Source of the DNA: Halocatena pleomorpha
GTDB lineage: Archaea > Halobacteriota > Halobacteria > Halobacteriales > Haloarculaceae
DNA: 64,000 nt
Reading direction: 5' to 3'
Assembly: GCF_003862495.1 (NCBI RefSeq)
Contig: NZ_RRCH01000017.1
Coordinates: 33,816-97,815, forward strand
Position numbers and translations under genes: made by a program. This document shows positions 25,701-38,625 of the stretch, piece after piece. Position 1 is the first letter of the stretch. Each line of letters opens with the position of its first letter. Under the pieces are notes generated by a model. That model did no database searches. It was not told the origin of the DNA and saw only the letters and a program-made list of their open reading frames with translations.

Positions 25701-26033
25701 ATGGTTCGATCTGGGACGGCACCCGACGCTCGAACGACAGCACCCGTGATTCTACCGGGGGTCGTTTTACTTCTACTCGATCGAATAGACCTGCCGATTG
25801 GGATCTCGAAAGCGGAACAGATGTTGTGTTCGAGTGGGTTCAACATCGGGCAGCTCGTGGTGCTCGGGTTAGGCATGATCTCGGCGTACTTCCTGTTGAA
25901 AGCGGTCATTCGGGCGGTCAACCGACAAGTACGGGGAGGCGCGTACTCGCTCGTCGCTGGGATCCTCCCGCTTTGCATCCCGACGGCTTTGACCGTACTC
26001 GGCGTCGATACCACCTGCTTGCTTCCGTGGTGA
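25701..26033 (+). CDS. Small membrane protein of unknown function
   Basis: A 110-aa protein with three hydrophobic segments: TTAPVILPGVVLLLLDRI, IGQLVVLGLGMISAYFLL and YSLVAGILPLCIPTALTVLG. A basic loop (KAVIRAVNRQVRGG) follows the second and is probably cytosolic. Two Cys residues (LCSSG and TTCLLPW) lie outside the helices. I recognise no family. AT-rich upstream DNA with TATA-like TATATAAC (25653-25660) fits a promoter of its own. Confidence 0.6.
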   Translation: MVRSGTAPDARTTAPVILPGVVLLLLDRIDLPIGISKAEQMLCSSGFNIGQLVVLGLGMISAYFLLKAVIRAVNRQVRGGAYSLVAGILPLCIPTALTVLGVDTTCLLPW

Positions 26034-26075
26034 GCGGGCGGACGGTCACGAGTCGTGAGGCCGAACCACTCACGG

Positions 26076-26471
26076 TTACTGTTCTTCCGTGTGGCACACT
26101 AACACAGGCCGAGTGGTGCTGAGAATGATTCCCTGTGTGACGCTGCCGAAGACCGCTTTTCCGGTGGGTGATCGTTTTCGGCCTGCGATACAGATCCGCT
26201 CTGCGTCGATTTCCTCCGCTGTTTCGAGAATCACCGTCGTCGGGTCTCCGTCGATGCGCATGAGATCGGTTCCGATTCCGGCGTCCGCAAGGATGTCTTG
26301 GGCGATCGTGATGGCAGGCATCTCCTCGATCGGTGTCGGATCCGATTCGGTGGTTACGTGGAGGAGTGTTGCGTGGATGTCCGTGGCGTTCGTCGGGTGG
26401 TTGACGACGGTCTCGGCCTGTGTTCGTGCGCGTGATTCGTTCCCGTCGATCGTGAGCAGATACTCGTACAT
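26076..26471 (-). CDS. UspA-type universal stress protein
   Basis: A single USP domain of 131 aa starting MYEYLLTIDGNESRARTQAE. The C-terminal nucleotide-binding pattern appears as GRKRSPTGKAVFGSVTQGI (about residues 98-116), the Gx2Gx9GS/T type, so it probably binds ATP. The frame is open upstream, but ATG 26471 is the family start. Such proteins are abundant in haloarchaea and respond to stress. It is divergent from the HIT gene with about 90 bp between. Confidence 0.85.
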   Translation of the reverse strand: MYEYLLTIDGNESRARTQAETVVNHPTNATDIHATLLHVTTESDPTPIEEMPAITIAQDILADAGIGTDLMRIDGDPTTVILETAEEIDAERICIAGRKRSPTGKAVFGSVTQGIILSTTRPVLVCHTEEQ

Positions 26472-26564
26472 ACGTACTGTCCCGGCGCGTGCGCTCATTA
26501 AGGTGCGCCCTGACAGAAGCTGGTTGCGGGAAACATATTTGAGGCGGGCAAGAGATTGACGGCT

Positions 26565-26990
26565 ATGAGCGATGACTGTATCTTTTGTTCGATCGTAGCC
26601 GGTGAACTCCCTAGCCACACCGTCTACGAGACCGAGGACACGCTCGCGTTCTTGGACGCGAATCCACTCGCTCCCGGCCACGTGCTCGTGATTCCCAAAG
26701 CACACCACGAACGGTTGGACGATCTTCCCGAAGAGCTAGCGGGGACTGTGCTCGAAACGCTGTATCAGTTGGTGTCACCGGTCGAGACGGCGGTCGAAGC
26801 GGACGGAACGACTGTCGCGTTCAACAACGGGCCGGCTGCGGGTCAGGAGGTTCCGCACGTCCACGGCCACATTATCCCTCGATTCGACGACGACGACGGT
26901 GGTCCGATTCACGCGGTCGCTGGCTCGCCACCGGAGCTGAGTGATGCGGAACTCAAGACGATCGCGGACGATATCACAGACCGAACGTAA
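26565..26990 (+). CDS. HIT-family nucleotide hydrolase
   Basis: A 141-aa histidine-triad protein. CIFCSIVAGELPSHTVYE at the N-terminus carries a Cys pair seen in many HIT proteins, HVLVIPKAHHERL lies mid-protein, and the catalytic triad HVHGHIIPR is near residue 96. HIT enzymes hydrolyse AMP-conjugates. ATG 26565 is preferred over TTG 26556. The domain is complete. Confidence 0.92.
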   Translation: MSDDCIFCSIVAGELPSHTVYETEDTLAFLDANPLAPGHVLVIPKAHHERLDDLPEELAGTVLETLYQLVSPVETAVEADGTTVAFNNGPAAGQEVPHVHGHIIPRFDDDDGGPIHAVAGSPPELSDAELKTIADDITDRT

Positions 26991-27148
26991 CCAGTGAGAT
27001 AACAGCGACGTGACGGACAACCCCCGGTGTGCGTACGTATATCGTGACAAATGCTATTACACACCACACCGCAGTTACAACTGCGCCCACTCCGCAGACA
27101 GAGAGACGGCGAACGAGATTTTCGAGGTGGGCGCGGAGGAGACCACCC

Positions 27149-27547
27149 ATGGTTTCAGACAACGCTCAGAACGAAATCGAGCAGTATTTCGGCCAGGTAC
27201 CGAGCTGGATGGAGACGCTCGCAGAGCCTGCCGCCGATCACAGTTGGGGCGTCGTTCGTGATCTGGAGTTCGGAGAGACGGAACTCACCCAGCGCGAGAA
27301 AGAACTCATCGGGATCGGGGCAGCGACCGCGATGAACTGCCCGTACTGCATCCACTTCCACACCGAAGGGGCGAAGATGGAAGACGTTACAGATGAAGAA
27401 CTAAGAGAAGCGACGAACGTTGCTGCCAACGTACAGTATTTCTCGACGATACTTCACGGGGCGGAAGTCGACTACGAGGAATTCGTTGACGAAACAACGG
27501 AGATCGTTGACCACATGGAGACCCAACAGGCAGCAGCAGACGACTAA
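27149..27547 (+). CDS. Carboxymuconolactone decarboxylase/AhpD-family protein
   Basis: A 132-aa all-helical CMD-fold protein. The redox-type motif NCPYCIHFHTEGAK (about residues 56-69), with the CxxC and following His, is that of AhpD-like members, which reduce peroxiredoxin partners. ELTQREKELIGIGAATAM precedes it, as usual. The C-terminal tail is Gln/Ala/Asp-rich. ATG 27149 gives the family start; the 160 bp before it contain no better in-frame start. No peroxiredoxin gene is adjacent. Confidence 0.87.
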   Translation: MVSDNAQNEIEQYFGQVPSWMETLAEPAADHSWGVVRDLEFGETELTQREKELIGIGAATAMNCPYCIHFHTEGAKMEDVTDEELREATNVAANVQYFSTILHGAEVDYEEFVDETTEIVDHMETQQAAADD

Positions 27548-27678
27548 AGACGCGTGCCTGTTTTCCCATCCAATAGCACCGTAGCGTCTCATCACGGTGG
27601 ATCTGGTCAACGCTGTGTCGCGGTTACAGACGACTGGCCAGCAGATAGTGGCATACGATCCATTCGAATCAGTCCAGC

Positions 27679-27690
27679 ACCGGTACCGGT
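27679..27690. repeat. Perfect 12-bp palindrome in a 217-bp intergenic region
   Basis: ACCGGTACCGGT is a perfect palindrome, 75 bp before the AIR-synthase-like gene. The rest of 27548-27764 has no convincing frame. It may be a binding site for a dimeric regulator. It could also be a chance occurrence in GC-rich DNA. Confidence 0.3.
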
Positions 27691-27764
27691 TTCACGATTC
27701 GTGGGATACCCCACTTCTTCGTTCGGTCAACAGCTTTTGGTCAGACCATCGCCAGTGATAGCAC

Positions 27765-28751
27765 ATGGTCGGGAAAGTTCCGCCCGAGGCGTTAGAGCGG
27801 TTGGTGTTCACGCGGCTCGGTGACTCGGATCCGGCGGTGGTACAGGGACCGGCGTACGGCGAGGACACCGCAGCCCTCCGCGTGGACGCGGCAGGAGATG
27901 AGGAACTGCTAGTCATCAACTCCGATCCCATCTCACTCGCTGTCGATCGGGTCGGAACCTTGGGCGTGACGGTCGCGTGCAACGACATCGCTGCCTCGGG
28001 TGGGACGCCACGGTGGCTAACGAACGTCTGTATCCTTCCGGCGGACGGCGACCGAGAGCTGGATCGGATCACCCGCCAGATCGATGACGCCGCGGCGGCA
28101 GTAGGTGCACACGTGATCGGTGGTCACGCGGAGTACTCCGAGGAGTTGTCCCGGCCGTTGGTGTCGATGACGTGTCTCGGGACGACAGACCGGTACATTC
28201 CCACCTCGGGAGCCAGCGCCGGAGAGCTGATCGTGATCGCCGGACACGCTGGCACCGAGGGCACCGCGATTCTCGGGTCAGATTTCCGTGATGAACTCGA
28301 CGAACAGGTCACAGAGGAAACGTTCACCGCAGCGGAGGCGTGTTATGAGGACCTCTCGGTACAAGCCGCTGCGTCGGCGCTTGCCCCCTACGCGACAGCG
28401 ATGCACGACCCGACTGAGGGCGGTGTGCTCGCTGGACTCCACGAGATGGCCACTGCGTCGTCGGCTACCTTCATGGTCGAGCGAACACGGATCCCGGTCC
28501 GACCGGAAACCGAAACGCTCTGTGGGGTGCTGAATATCGATCCGGTTCGGATCTTTGGATCTGGAGCGTTGCTGGCGACAGTTCCCCAAGCGGAACGCAA
28601 CGCGGCCCTCAGGGCACTCGAAGAGAAGGATCTCACAGCCGCCGTTATTGGTCAGGTCGACACTGCGGACGAGACAGAAGCCGGGGTCTGCCTTGATGCG
28701 GAGCCGGTCGTTGGACCCGTCGAGGATGCGCTGTACGACCTCTGGGAGTGA
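27765..28751 (+). CDS. AIR synthase-related protein (HypE/ThiL/PurM fold)
   Basis: A 328-aa protein with the two-domain AIR-synthase fold. The N-terminal ATP-binding part has GEDTAALRV (about residues 27-35), INSDPISLAVDRVG and the conserved VACNDIAASGGTP. The C-terminal part has HDPTEGGVLAGLHEMA near 212 and IFGSGALLATV near 264. Members phosphorylate or activate substrates with ATP; HypE is the closest type by pattern, but no hydrogenase maturation genes are here. The exact reaction is unknown. Confidence 0.82.
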   Translation: MVGKVPPEALERLVFTRLGDSDPAVVQGPAYGEDTAALRVDAAGDEELLVINSDPISLAVDRVGTLGVTVACNDIAASGGTPRWLTNVCILPADGDRELDRITRQIDDAAAAVGAHVIGGHAEYSEELSRPLVSMTCLGTTDRYIPTSGASAGELIVIAGHAGTEGTAILGSDFRDELDEQVTEETFTAAEACYEDLSVQAAASALAPYATAMHDPTEGGVLAGLHEMATASSATFMVERTRIPVRPETETLCGVLNIDPVRIFGSGALLATVPQAERNAALRALEEKDLTAAVIGQVDTADETEAGVCLDAEPVVGPVEDALYDLWE

Positions 28752-28794
28752 GTGGGGTACTGTTTTATCATTGTTGCCCACCATCCACTCGTAC

Positions 28795-29601
28795 ATGACA
28801 GTTACCCACACCGGCTACGTATTCGATTGGTTGGGATACGCCACGCTGCGACTCGAAACACCGGACGGATTCGTTGCGTACTTCGATCCCGGACGCTACG
28901 GCGTTCTCACAGGGGAGTGGTCACCCGAGCAACCGCCTGAGGCGTCTCAAAACACGGATCACTCGACGGCACATCCGTCCGGAGCAGAATACGACGCTCG
29001 TGACGGTGATCTCGTCTGTGTAACCCACAACCACCATTACGATTCTGACGGGATCGAACGCGTTGCCCACCCCGACGCGACGGTCGTCATCTACGATGGC
29101 GTCGATGCGTCGGGCATCGACCGGGATGTGCGTCCCGTTTCTGATCTTCAATACGACGTGCAGCGGATCGAAACTGGCGATAAACTGGCGCTTGACACCG
29201 GAGTGGTGCGTTCGATTCCGGCGTACAACGATCCCGACGGTCCCAACACGCACGCCGATGGGACGCCGTTGCATCCTCGCGGGTTCGGGTGTGGCTACCA
29301 TCTGACTATCGATGGCGTGTCGGTGTTCTGGCCAGGAGACACAGACGTAATAGACGCACACGAGCGAGTCGAGCTGTCTCCATCCGACGCCACAACGGAT
29401 CTCTCGGTGTTCGTTCCACCCATCGGACGGAGTTTCACGATGGATCGGCGGGAGGCTGCCGAGCTGGCTGCCCGACTCGATCCAGATCTCGTGCTTCCGA
29501 TCCACTACAATACGTTTGCCGCGCTCGAAGCTGATTCAGGCGCATTCGCCGCCGACGTTGCCCGGAACGGAATTCCCGTGGGACTAGACGAGGACTGGTA
29601 G
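28795..29601 (+). CDS. Metallo-beta-lactamase-fold hydrolase (UlaG-like)
   Basis: A 268-aa protein that begins DWLGYATLRLETPDG, as UlaG-like hydrolases do. The metal motif reads THNHHYDSDG (about residues 81-90), a variant of HxHxDH with Tyr in the usual Asp position. FWPGDTDVID (about 178) and LPIHYNTF (about 238) supply later ligands. Cytosolic; substrate unknown. It follows the AIR-synthase-like gene by 43 bp and could be cotranscribed. The altered motif leaves it unclear whether one or two metals bind. Confidence 0.82.
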   Translation: MTVTHTGYVFDWLGYATLRLETPDGFVAYFDPGRYGVLTGEWSPEQPPEASQNTDHSTAHPSGAEYDARDGDLVCVTHNHHYDSDGIERVAHPDATVVIYDGVDASGIDRDVRPVSDLQYDVQRIETGDKLALDTGVVRSIPAYNDPDGPNTHADGTPLHPRGFGCGYHLTIDGVSVFWPGDTDVIDAHERVELSPSDATTDLSVFVPPIGRSFTMDRREAAELAARLDPDLVLPIHYNTFAALEADSGAFAADVARNGIPVGLDEDW

Positions 29602-29693
29602 CTCGTCCAACAGCCAGAGACTTCCGGCGACAGCAAAAGCTGCGCTCGCGTACGGTGAGGGTTTTGTGGCGCTCCCGAGCGGAAAAAGTAGGA

Positions 29694-30791
29694 CTACAGC
29701 ACGCCCATCTCTTCGAGTCGCGTGGGGAGGTACGTGTCAGTGACGAAATCGAGGCCACGCGAGGCCAACGCCTGTTGTTCGGCCTTCTTGTTGATATCGA
29801 GTTGGCGCTCGATCTGCTCAGTCCAGTAGTCGGACTGGAAGCGTGGATCTTCGAGTTCGTTTTCCAGCGCGTTCACGTCCGAATCCGACAGCGGGTCCGT
29901 CGGAAGATCGTACTCGACGATATCGGTGGGCTGAATGCCGATGAATTTGGCGTTCGGTGTCGCCAGATACTCAGAGAGGTGAGCGCTTTTAATGCTCCCG
30001 TACGCGACCGAGGCGAAGATGCGATACGACCATGGGTCACCGTCAGTGAACACCACCACTGGGAGGTCCAACTCGTCGTGGAGTCGACGGGTGATCCGTC
30101 GCGTCGCACGGGCTGGCTGACCCTTGAGATGGACGACGATCGTGTTGTGCTCCTCGTCGAATCCGTTTTCGACGAGGCGATCACGCATTCCGCCGGTCTC
30201 CACACAAAGGATGAAATCCGCGTCGTGTTCGAGAAACTCGATCGTGTCGGGGTTGTTTGGGATCTGATATCCGCCCTCACCGACATCTTCCTGACAGTGG
30301 ATATCACGCTCACCGCGGCGGGTCTGCTCGCGGAGATGGATCGGTCCCATCAGCGTCGCGCCCGACTCCTCCGGGCGCATGTGGAAGTCTTCCCGTGTGA
30401 CATCAGAGACGATTTCGAGATCCTCGATGAGTTGGTTGGATTCGTCCTGACTCGAAAACTGTGCCGTCTCGTGGTTCCACGACTCACTGAGATAGTACAA
30501 CTCACGAAGCGTCGACGACCGATCCTCGTCCAGTTGTTGGGCGAGGAAATCGATGACGTAGATCGCTTTGAGGAGCTTTTTCGCGCCCGTTACCGTGTTA
30601 GCCGAGCGCGTTGAGTGTCGATCGCCGTACACCCATACCTCCTTGTCGTCGTCGTACTCGATGTTGGATTTCGTCCGGGTCGGAATCCGCATCGAGGGGA
30701 CTTCTCCCTCGGCAAACTGATCGTAAAACTCCGCCGCGAGATCGAGAAGTCGCTCGCGTGCGTCAGCGTCTAGTTCGGTGTTGGTGCTCAT
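29694..30791 (-). CDS. top6A: DNA topoisomerase VI subunit A
   Basis: A 365-aa Spo11-family subunit. The winged-helix (CAP-like) part holds the catalytic Tyr in [11 protein letters not shown] (about residues 93-103). The Toprim part has [12 protein letters not shown] (about 195) and [14 protein letters not shown] (about 248). It makes the transient double-strand break during type IIB topoisomerase action. It is second in the top6B-top6A operon, 5 bp after the top6B stop. The enzyme probably decatenates and relaxes DNA alongside gyrase. Confidence 0.96.
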   Translation of the reverse strand: MSTNTELDADARERLLDLAAEFYDQFAEGEVPSMRIPTRTKSNIEYDDDKEVWVYGDRHSTRSANTVTGAKKLLKAIYVIDFLAQQLDEDRSSTLRELYYLSESWNHETAQFSSQDESNQLIEDLEIVSDVTREDFHMRPEESGATLMGPIHLREQTRRGERDIHCQEDVGEGGYQIPNNPDTIEFLEHDADFILCVETGGMRDRLVENGFDEEHNTIVVHLKGQPARATRRITRRLHDELDLPVVVFTDGDPWSYRIFASVAYGSIKSAHLSEYLATPNAKFIGIQPTDIVEYDLPTDPLSDSDVNALENELEDPRFQSDYWTEQIERQLDINKKAEQQALASRGLDFVTDTYLPTRLEEMGVL

Positions 30792-30796
30792 GGTTG

Positions 30797-33169
30797 TTAG
30801 GCGTTGATGGAGAGTTTTTCCGGTTCGATTCCTTCGACAGAGATGTCGAACGACGCGTTTCCGTTCACGTCGTACTCGATAACGGCTTGTTCACCGCTTC
30901 GAACGCTGGGATCCCACTTGACGAACCACTCGCCGTCCATCTCGACGACGGTCGCGTCCTCGATATCGCCGGGATCGACGCTCACGATGTCCGTTAACGC
31001 CAAATCAGCGACGCTATCGGAATGATTCGTGACGACGAGTCGGACGGCGTCGTTGTCGACTGTCCGCTCGATGAGGACGTTGTTCATGATACGGGCGAGT
31101 GAATCTTCGATGGCGAGCGATTCACGCTCAGTCATATCAGCGAGCTTGTCCGCCATCGTCGGCAGGATGTCAGCGATCACGTTCCGTTTGCGCTGGCGCT
31201 GTTCGAGCGTTCGGCGCTTTTTCAGATACCGTTTGAGTTCTCGGGCCGCCGACCGGAGCGCCAGTTCAATCTCGTGTTCGATCTCTGGAACGTTCGCGAT
31301 GGCGTCTTTGGATTCGCTGGTAAACGGGACGTTCGTGGAAGCGACGTGTATCATCACCACCGCCGGGCCGTTCGGTGTCCCGCTCCCGCCGGGCTGGTCC
31401 AAGTTGTAGTTGCGCCAGTTGATGTCTTGAATCACGTCAGCAGTGGCACACGCACCCCGCTGGTAGACGAGCGGAACCCGATTGGCAAACCGAAGCACGT
31501 CGATTCGGCCCTCGCTTTTGATATCACCGCCGTACGCGATCCCTGCTTCCACGATGAACGGGTCCCCGCCATGTACTTCCGCGTCGCGGGTCGTCGCGGC
31601 GTAGAAATCCGCATCGAACTCTTTTCGGAGTCCTTCTTCGACCAGCGTCTCGGTGATCGGAGCGAGGCAGTCTGTCGGCGGAGCGAGGATGTCGGTTTCG
31701 CGCATCGCTCCGAGCAGTTCGCTCGCCGTGTCGCGGTCGCGCTCGACCGCCCGTACTTTGGGTGGATCGTCGGGAACGCTCCGGCAAACCGACCAGATAC
31801 CGGACACCACGTTCTCCTGTGCGGTTTCCCCGAATGTCGTTCCGTCGTGGGTTTCGGTCTGCTCCGCCGCGCGAGCGACGAACGACGCGACCGTCTCTTT
31901 TTGGAGCCGGTGACGTTCAACATCTTCGAACTTCACGGCGATGCGGCGGGCCATCCCGTCGATCGTCTCCGCGTCCTTTCGGCTCGTGGTCGTATCGTCC
32001 ACGATCCGGGAGAGATCAGACTCGATATCATCAGTCAACACGGACCACACGGCTCCAGCGGTGGTTTTCTGTGCAGCCGTTCCGAACGTCGCATTGGACT
32101 CGGATCTGACGTGTTCGGCTGCGTTCGCCACGATGTCAACGAGTTCGTGGTGTGCAACTCGGTCGCGTTCGGTGAGCACCGTCCCGATGCGCTGGGCGAA
32201 CGCGGCCGTCGCTTCTTCACTTTTGTTCGTCACCGCGTCGGTGACTGCTGTTTCGACCGCCGACCGCTCCGGTGGTCGCCACGACATCTCGCGCCCGAAA
32301 TGACGATCCACGAACGCGGTGATGATCGAGTCTGCTGTCTTCTGTCCCACACGGGTGAACTCGTCCTGTAAAAACCCAGAGATAGAGTGCGAAGCCGTCT
32401 CGTCCAGTAGTTTGATGAGCGAACCGAGTTCAATGCCGTGGGGGTGTGGACGGATCTCTTCGGTTTCTGCGGGCAGTTGGTCGGTCACGCGTTCGAACTT
32501 CAACTGTTCGCGTGGCTCTTCGAACTCGATACGGGCGTGGGGATTGACCACTGCGGTGTGCTTGATGTAATCGTGGAGCTGCTGGCGGGCGCGCATGTTG
32601 GCTTCCATCTCCAGTTCAATGCGCGTTCCGTGAGGGCGATCCCACGTTGTCGTCGTGTCGACGGAGATCTCCGGCTCGTTCGTGTCCGTATCAATGATCA
32701 ACTCGAAATACTGAGCCGCGGACTCACCTTCCGTTCGGGAAGTGATCATCGCTGGCTTGCCGCTCGTGAGCTGCGAGTACAACACGGCCGCAGAGATCCC
32801 GATTCCCTGCTGTCCTCGCTTTTGCTCACGAACGTGAAACCGGGATCCGTACAGCAGTTTCCCGAACACTTTCGGAAGCTGTTCTTTCGTGATCCCCGGA
32901 CCGTTGTCCTCGACAATGACCCGGTAGTAATCACCTTCTTCTTTGATTCCCACGTAGATATCCGGAAGAATCCCCGCTTCTTCGGTCGCGTCGAGTGCGT
33001 TGTCTACTGCTTCTTTGACAGCCGTGACCAAGCCTCTGGCCCCGCTGTCGAATCCGAGCATATGCTTATTCTTCTCGAAGAACTCGGCAATCGAGATGGA
33101 GCGCTGGCTCTCCGCCAACTCCTCGGCGACGTTCGAGCGCCCCCCGAGCTCTGATTGATACGATGTCAT
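30797..33169 (-). CDS. top6B: DNA topoisomerase VI subunit B
   Basis: A 790-aa GHKL ATPase subunit. The Bergerat fold includes [14 protein letters not shown] (about residues 46-59), [20 protein letters not shown] (about 80) and [15 protein letters not shown] (about 112). The transducer domain follows and a C-terminal Ig-like region closes the chain. An inserted helical region at about 240-470, longer than in Sulfolobus-type subunits, is present as in other haloarchaea. The frame runs upstream to 33319, but ATG 33169 ([10 protein letters not shown]) starts the conserved protein. It is divergent from gyrB. Confidence 0.95.
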   Translation of the reverse strand: MTSYQSELGGRSNVAEELAESQRSISIAEFFEKNKHMLGFDSGARGLVTAVKEAVDNALDATEEAGILPDIYVGIKEEGDYYRVIVEDNGPGITKEQLPKVFGKLLYGSRFHVREQKRGQQGIGISAAVLYSQLTSGKPAMITSRTEGESAAQYFELIIDTDTNEPEISVDTTTTWDRPHGTRIELEMEANMRARQQLHDYIKHTAVVNPHARIEFEEPREQLKFERVTDQLPAETEEIRPHPHGIELGSLIKLLDETASHSISGFLQDEFTRVGQKTADSIITAFVDRHFGREMSWRPPERSAVETAVTDAVTNKSEEATAAFAQRIGTVLTERDRVAHHELVDIVANAAEHVRSESNATFGTAAQKTTAGAVWSVLTDDIESDLSRIVDDTTTSRKDAETIDGMARRIAVKFEDVERHRLQKETVASFVARAAEQTETHDGTTFGETAQENVVSGIWSVCRSVPDDPPKVRAVERDRDTASELLGAMRETDILAPPTDCLAPITETLVEEGLRKEFDADFYAATTRDAEVHGGDPFIVEAGIAYGGDIKSEGRIDVLRFANRVPLVYQRGACATADVIQDINWRNYNLDQPGGSGTPNGPAVVMIHVASTNVPFTSESKDAIANVPEIEHEIELALRSAARELKRYLKKRRTLEQRQRKRNVIADILPTMADKLADMTERESLAIEDSLARIMNNVLIERTVDNDAVRLVVTNHSDSVADLALTDIVSVDPGDIEDATVVEMDGEWFVKWDPSVRSGEQAVIEYDVNGNASFDISVEGIEPEKLSINA

Positions 33170-35313
<2,144 letters not shown>

Positions 35314-35333
35314 CCGGCGAAGAGAGTTACACA

Positions 35334-35408
35334 ATGACGAACGCCATGAACACACGCGATCGCATCGATAGCCGACCACACGGAGTACGAACAGAGGATA
35401 CACAATGA
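35334..35408 (+). CDS. Possible 24-aa leader peptide between gyrB and gyrA
   Basis: A frame of 24 codons ([20 protein letters not shown]...) fills most of the 91-bp gap between gyrB and gyrA. Its TGA overlaps the gyrA ATG (ATGA), as at truly coupled junctions. Both its start and the gyrA start sit in the same 10-nt context, TACACAATGA. It may couple gyrA translation to upstream ribosomes, or it may be a relic of a duplicated start. The product is basic and unremarkable. Confidence 0.35.
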   Translation: MTNAMNTRDRIDSRPHGVRTEDTQ

Positions 35409-37843
35409 GTTCCGAACTGCCCGATGAGCCGGTCTCCAATCCCGACCAGGCACAGACGATCCGGATCGAAGAGGAGATGGAACAGAGTTACATCGATTAT
35501 GCGATGAGCGTCATCGCAGGACGTGCGCTGCCAGACGTGCGTGACGGACTCAAGCCCGTCCAAAAGCGGATCCTGTACGCGATGGAAGAGTCCGGGATAA
35601 CGTCGAACACCGGCCACCGAAAATGTTCGAACATCGTCGGAGACACGATGGGGAAATACCACCCCCACGGAGACAGTTCGATCTACGACGCGCTGGCCCG
35701 GATGGCTCAGGAATTCTCCTTGCGCTATCCCTTGGTCGACGGCCAAGGAAACTTCGGTTCGGTCGACGGCGATCCGCCGGCAGCGATGCGGTACACCGAA
35801 GCCCGAATGAGTCCGCTCGGTGAGGAGATGCTCACTGATATCGATTCGGACACCGTCGATTTCCAACCGAACTACGACGACCGTCTCGAAGAGCCGATCG
35901 TGCTCCCTTCCGCGCTTCCAAACCTGTTGTTAAACGGTTCGTCGGGGATCGCCGTCGGAATGAGCACGAACATCCCCCCCCATAACCTCGGGGAAGTCAT
36001 CGACGGTCTCATCCACCGCATCGACAATCCGGACTGTGCGATCTCGGAGTTGATAGAGCACGTTAAGGGGCCAGACTTCCCAACAGGCGCGAACATCGTT
36101 GGCCGGTCGGGAATTTACGACGCCTACACGACGGGGCGAGGAAAAGTTCGGCTGCGTGCGGACATGGAAGTCGACGAAGAACAGGGACAGATCGTCGTGA
36201 CGGAGCTTCCGTACCAAGAGAACAAAGCCCGGCGCATAAAACGCATCGCTGACGACGTTAACGACGGAACGATCGAGGGCATCAGGGACATCCGTGACGA
36301 GTCGGACCGGGACGGCGTGCGCGTTGTTATCGAACTCAAGCGTGGCGCGAACCCGGATGTGGTTAAAAATCAGCTCGTCAAACACCACCTCGAACGAACG
36401 TTCAGCATCATCATGCTCGCGCTGGTCGATGGCCAGCCACGAATTTTAAACCTTCAAGAGATGCTCGACGCGTTTCTGGAGCATCGCCGCGAAGTGGTGC
36501 GTCGCCGGATCCAACACGAGTTGGACAACGCCACGGAACGCGCACACGTACTTGAGGGGCGACTGCTAGCGCTGGACAACGCCGAGGAAGTGGTCGAGTT
36601 GATTCGTGACGCGTCGGATCGATCGAAAGCGAAAGCGATGCTTCGATCGACGTTCGACTTCTCGGAGCGTCAGGCTGATCACATCGTTCGGATGCAACTC
36701 GGCAGCCTCACATCCCTAGAGACAGAGGAGATCGAATCGGAGTACGCGTCGCTCACCGACCAGATCGAGCGCTACGAGACGATTCTCTCCGAGGAAAGCG
36801 AACTACTGGGAGTCATCAAATCCGAGCTCCGGGATCTCAAAGCGCAGTACGACGACGACCGTCGCACAGCCATCATCGAGGACGCCGGCACGGTGAGTCA
36901 CGAGGATCTGATCCCCCAAGAGGAATCGATCGTGGTGTTGACCGAGTCGAACTACGTGAAACGAATGGCGCTGTCGACGTTCGACGCCCAGCACCGGGGC
37001 GGAAAGGGAATTATTGGAACGAAGCTCAAAGACGGTGATCGAGTGAACGCGGTGTTCCACGCAAACACTCACGATTATCTGCTGTGTTTCACCACCGAGG
37101 GACAAGTGTACCAGCTGAAAACGTACGAGATCCCCGAGATGAGCCGAACGGCCCGTGGGAAATCGGCAGTGAACGTGCTCGATCTCGATCCCGACGAAGA
37201 CGTGACTGCCATCGTCAACACCGAGGAGTTCAACGGCGATCAGTCGCTCACGATGGTCACGAAAAACGGCTACATCAAACGCACGCCCACGACCGAGTTT
37301 GGCAACATCCTCTCGACGGGGATCCGCGCCGTGTCCCTCGAACCCGACGACGAACTCGTTGACGTGGTCGTGACGAACGGCACGGCCGACGTGCTCATCG
37401 GTACCGAACAGGGACGGTCGATCCGATTCAGCGAGGGTGATGTCCGGCCAATGGGACGATCCGCACGGGGTGTCAACGGAATCGAACTCGTTGACGACGA
37501 TCGGGTCGCGGGGCTTGTGGCCGTCAGTGACGCAGACACCACCCTATTGACAATCACAGAACACGGCTACGGAAAGCGCACGCCGATCGAAGAGTACCGG
37601 GCACAATCACGGTACGGGAAAGGGCTTGTCGACATCAAAACCACCAGCAGAAACGGATCTGTCGTCGCACTCGAAGCCGTCAGCGACGAGGATGATCTCA
37701 TTCTCATGAGCGATGACGGACAGATCATGCGAACGCACGCCAAGGAAGTGTCTTGTCAGGGACGAAACACGATGGGCGTTCAAGTGATGAATCCCGACGA
37801 AAGTGATCGAGTCACGACCATCGATGTCGTCCCATGTGAGTAA
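35405..37843 (+). CDS. gyrA: DNA gyrase subunit A
   Basis: An 812-aa GyrA. The breakage-reunion domain has the catalytic Tyr in [11 protein letters not shown] (about residue 123). The quinolone pocket [12 protein letters not shown] (about 79-90) keeps both the Ser and the Asp whose loss gives resistance. After the coiled coil (about 370-490) come six beta-pinwheel blades of the C-terminal DNA-wrapping domain. A GyrA-box-like element is seen around [12 protein letters not shown] (about 527). It forms the A2B2 enzyme with GyrB, encoded 91 bp upstream. Confidence 0.97.
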   Translation: MSSELPDEPVSNPDQAQTIRIEEEMEQSYIDYAMSVIAGRALPDVRDGLKPVQKRILYAMEESGITSNTGHRKCSNIVGDTMGKYHPHGDSSIYDALARMAQEFSLRYPLVDGQGNFGSVDGDPPAAMRYTEARMSPLGEEMLTDIDSDTVDFQPNYDDRLEEPIVLPSALPNLLLNGSSGIAVGMSTNIPPHNLGEVIDGLIHRIDNPDCAISELIEHVKGPDFPTGANIVGRSGIYDAYTTGRGKVRLRADMEVDEEQGQIVVTELPYQENKARRIKRIADDVNDGTIEGIRDIRDESDRDGVRVVIELKRGANPDVVKNQLVKHHLERTFSIIMLALVDGQPRILNLQEMLDAFLEHRREVVRRRIQHELDNATERAHVLEGRLLALDNAEEVVELIRDASDRSKAKAMLRSTFDFSERQADHIVRMQLGSLTSLETEEIESEYASLTDQIERYETILSEESELLGVIKSELRDLKAQYDDDRRTAIIEDAGTVSHEDLIPQEESIVVLTESNYVKRMALSTFDAQHRGGKGIIGTKLKDGDRVNAVFHANTHDYLLCFTTEGQVYQLKTYEIPEMSRTARGKSAVNVLDLDPDEDVTAIVNTEEFNGDQSLTMVTKNGYIKRTPTTEFGNILSTGIRAVSLEPDDELVDVVVTNGTADVLIGTEQGRSIRFSEGDVRPMGRSARGVNGIELVDDDRVAGLVAVSDADTTLLTITEHGYGKRTPIEEYRAQSRYGKGLVDIKTTSRNGSVVALEAVSDEDDLILMSDDGQIMRTHAKEVSCQGRNTMGVQVMNPDESDRVTTIDVVPCE

Positions 37844-38035
37844 ACCGACTCGAAGAATAGTACCCGTGAATTATATAACTGATAGAGTCATCAGTGTGAA
37901 AAAACACACCACACATCGAAATCTTAATTAGAGATGAGAAAGAAATATAGTTCATATCCAATGTCTCAAATATAAATGTAAGATATCTATTATGGGCGTT
38001 ACGTTCATGGTACCTGATGTCATAGCTTGATACGG

Positions 38036-38488
38036 ATGATGCGAGACTATTTCACTCTCGATGTCACCACCGGGGGCAGATCGAAGCCCCAGATCACCGT
38101 CAGCTTCGATGGGCCATCCGAGCAGTTCATGGAACAGTTGGGTGTGGACACCGGGGCGAGTCCGTCACTCGACTCCGATCGGCTCGACGTGTCATATAGA
38201 ATGCACGATGATTCGATGGCTATCGGGACATCGGGAGTGTTCGCTGTGACCGACCGCGTCACGGGCGATTTCATCCTCGAATGCAACGCCGACGCTGGAA
38301 CAATCGACAGCCTCGTCACCGCCGCACGGGAACACGACAATTCGACGACAGACGGACAGTATCAGTTCACGCTCACGATAAACGACCGCGAGGTGCTTTC
38401 CTGTGATCGGGACCTCTTTCTCGTCTACAGTACCGAGGGCGAACTCCTCCGGCAACAAAGCCTCATCCCTAGCGGTGTGGAGCTGTGA
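38036..38488 (+). CDS. Small conserved haloarchaeal protein (possibly DUF5793)
   Basis: A 150-aa acidic soluble protein. It begins MMRDYFTLDVTTGG and has an all-beta look in the first half (KPQITVSFDGPSEQF, LDVSYRMHDDS), then GVFAVTDRVTGDFILECNA and a last part with FTLTINDREVLSCDRDLFLVY. The start is similar to what I recall as DUF5793, but this is from memory and not certain. Function unknown. It lies alone, 192 bp after gyrA, in AT-rich flanks. Confidence 0.65.
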   Translation: MMRDYFTLDVTTGGRSKPQITVSFDGPSEQFMEQLGVDTGASPSLDSDRLDVSYRMHDDSMAIGTSGVFAVTDRVTGDFILECNADAGTIDSLVTAAREHDNSTTDGQYQFTLTINDREVLSCDRDLFLVYSTEGELLRQQSLIPSGVEL

Positions 38489-38625
38489 ACTGAGGAGCGC
38501 AGGTTTGCAACCGACGGGATCCGAGACGCTCGGGCGGATCGATCCGATACAGCCTTCTTTCACATCGCACTCCTACGGTCGTTGGGCAACGTCATTCGTA
38601 AGTATCGGCCACGCTGATAGCCGGT

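Noticed and set aside
26974..27162. Minus-strand frame for a 62-aa protein with a hydrophobic stretch between the HIT and AhpD-like genes
   Set aside because: It overlaps both flanking genes at its ends, lacks a clear promoter, and shows no recognisable family. The hydrophobic run can arise opposite Ala/Thr codons.
27679..27690. 12-bp palindrome as an integration (att) site
   Set aside because: There is no tRNA, integrase or second copy nearby, so it is kept only as a possible protein-binding site.
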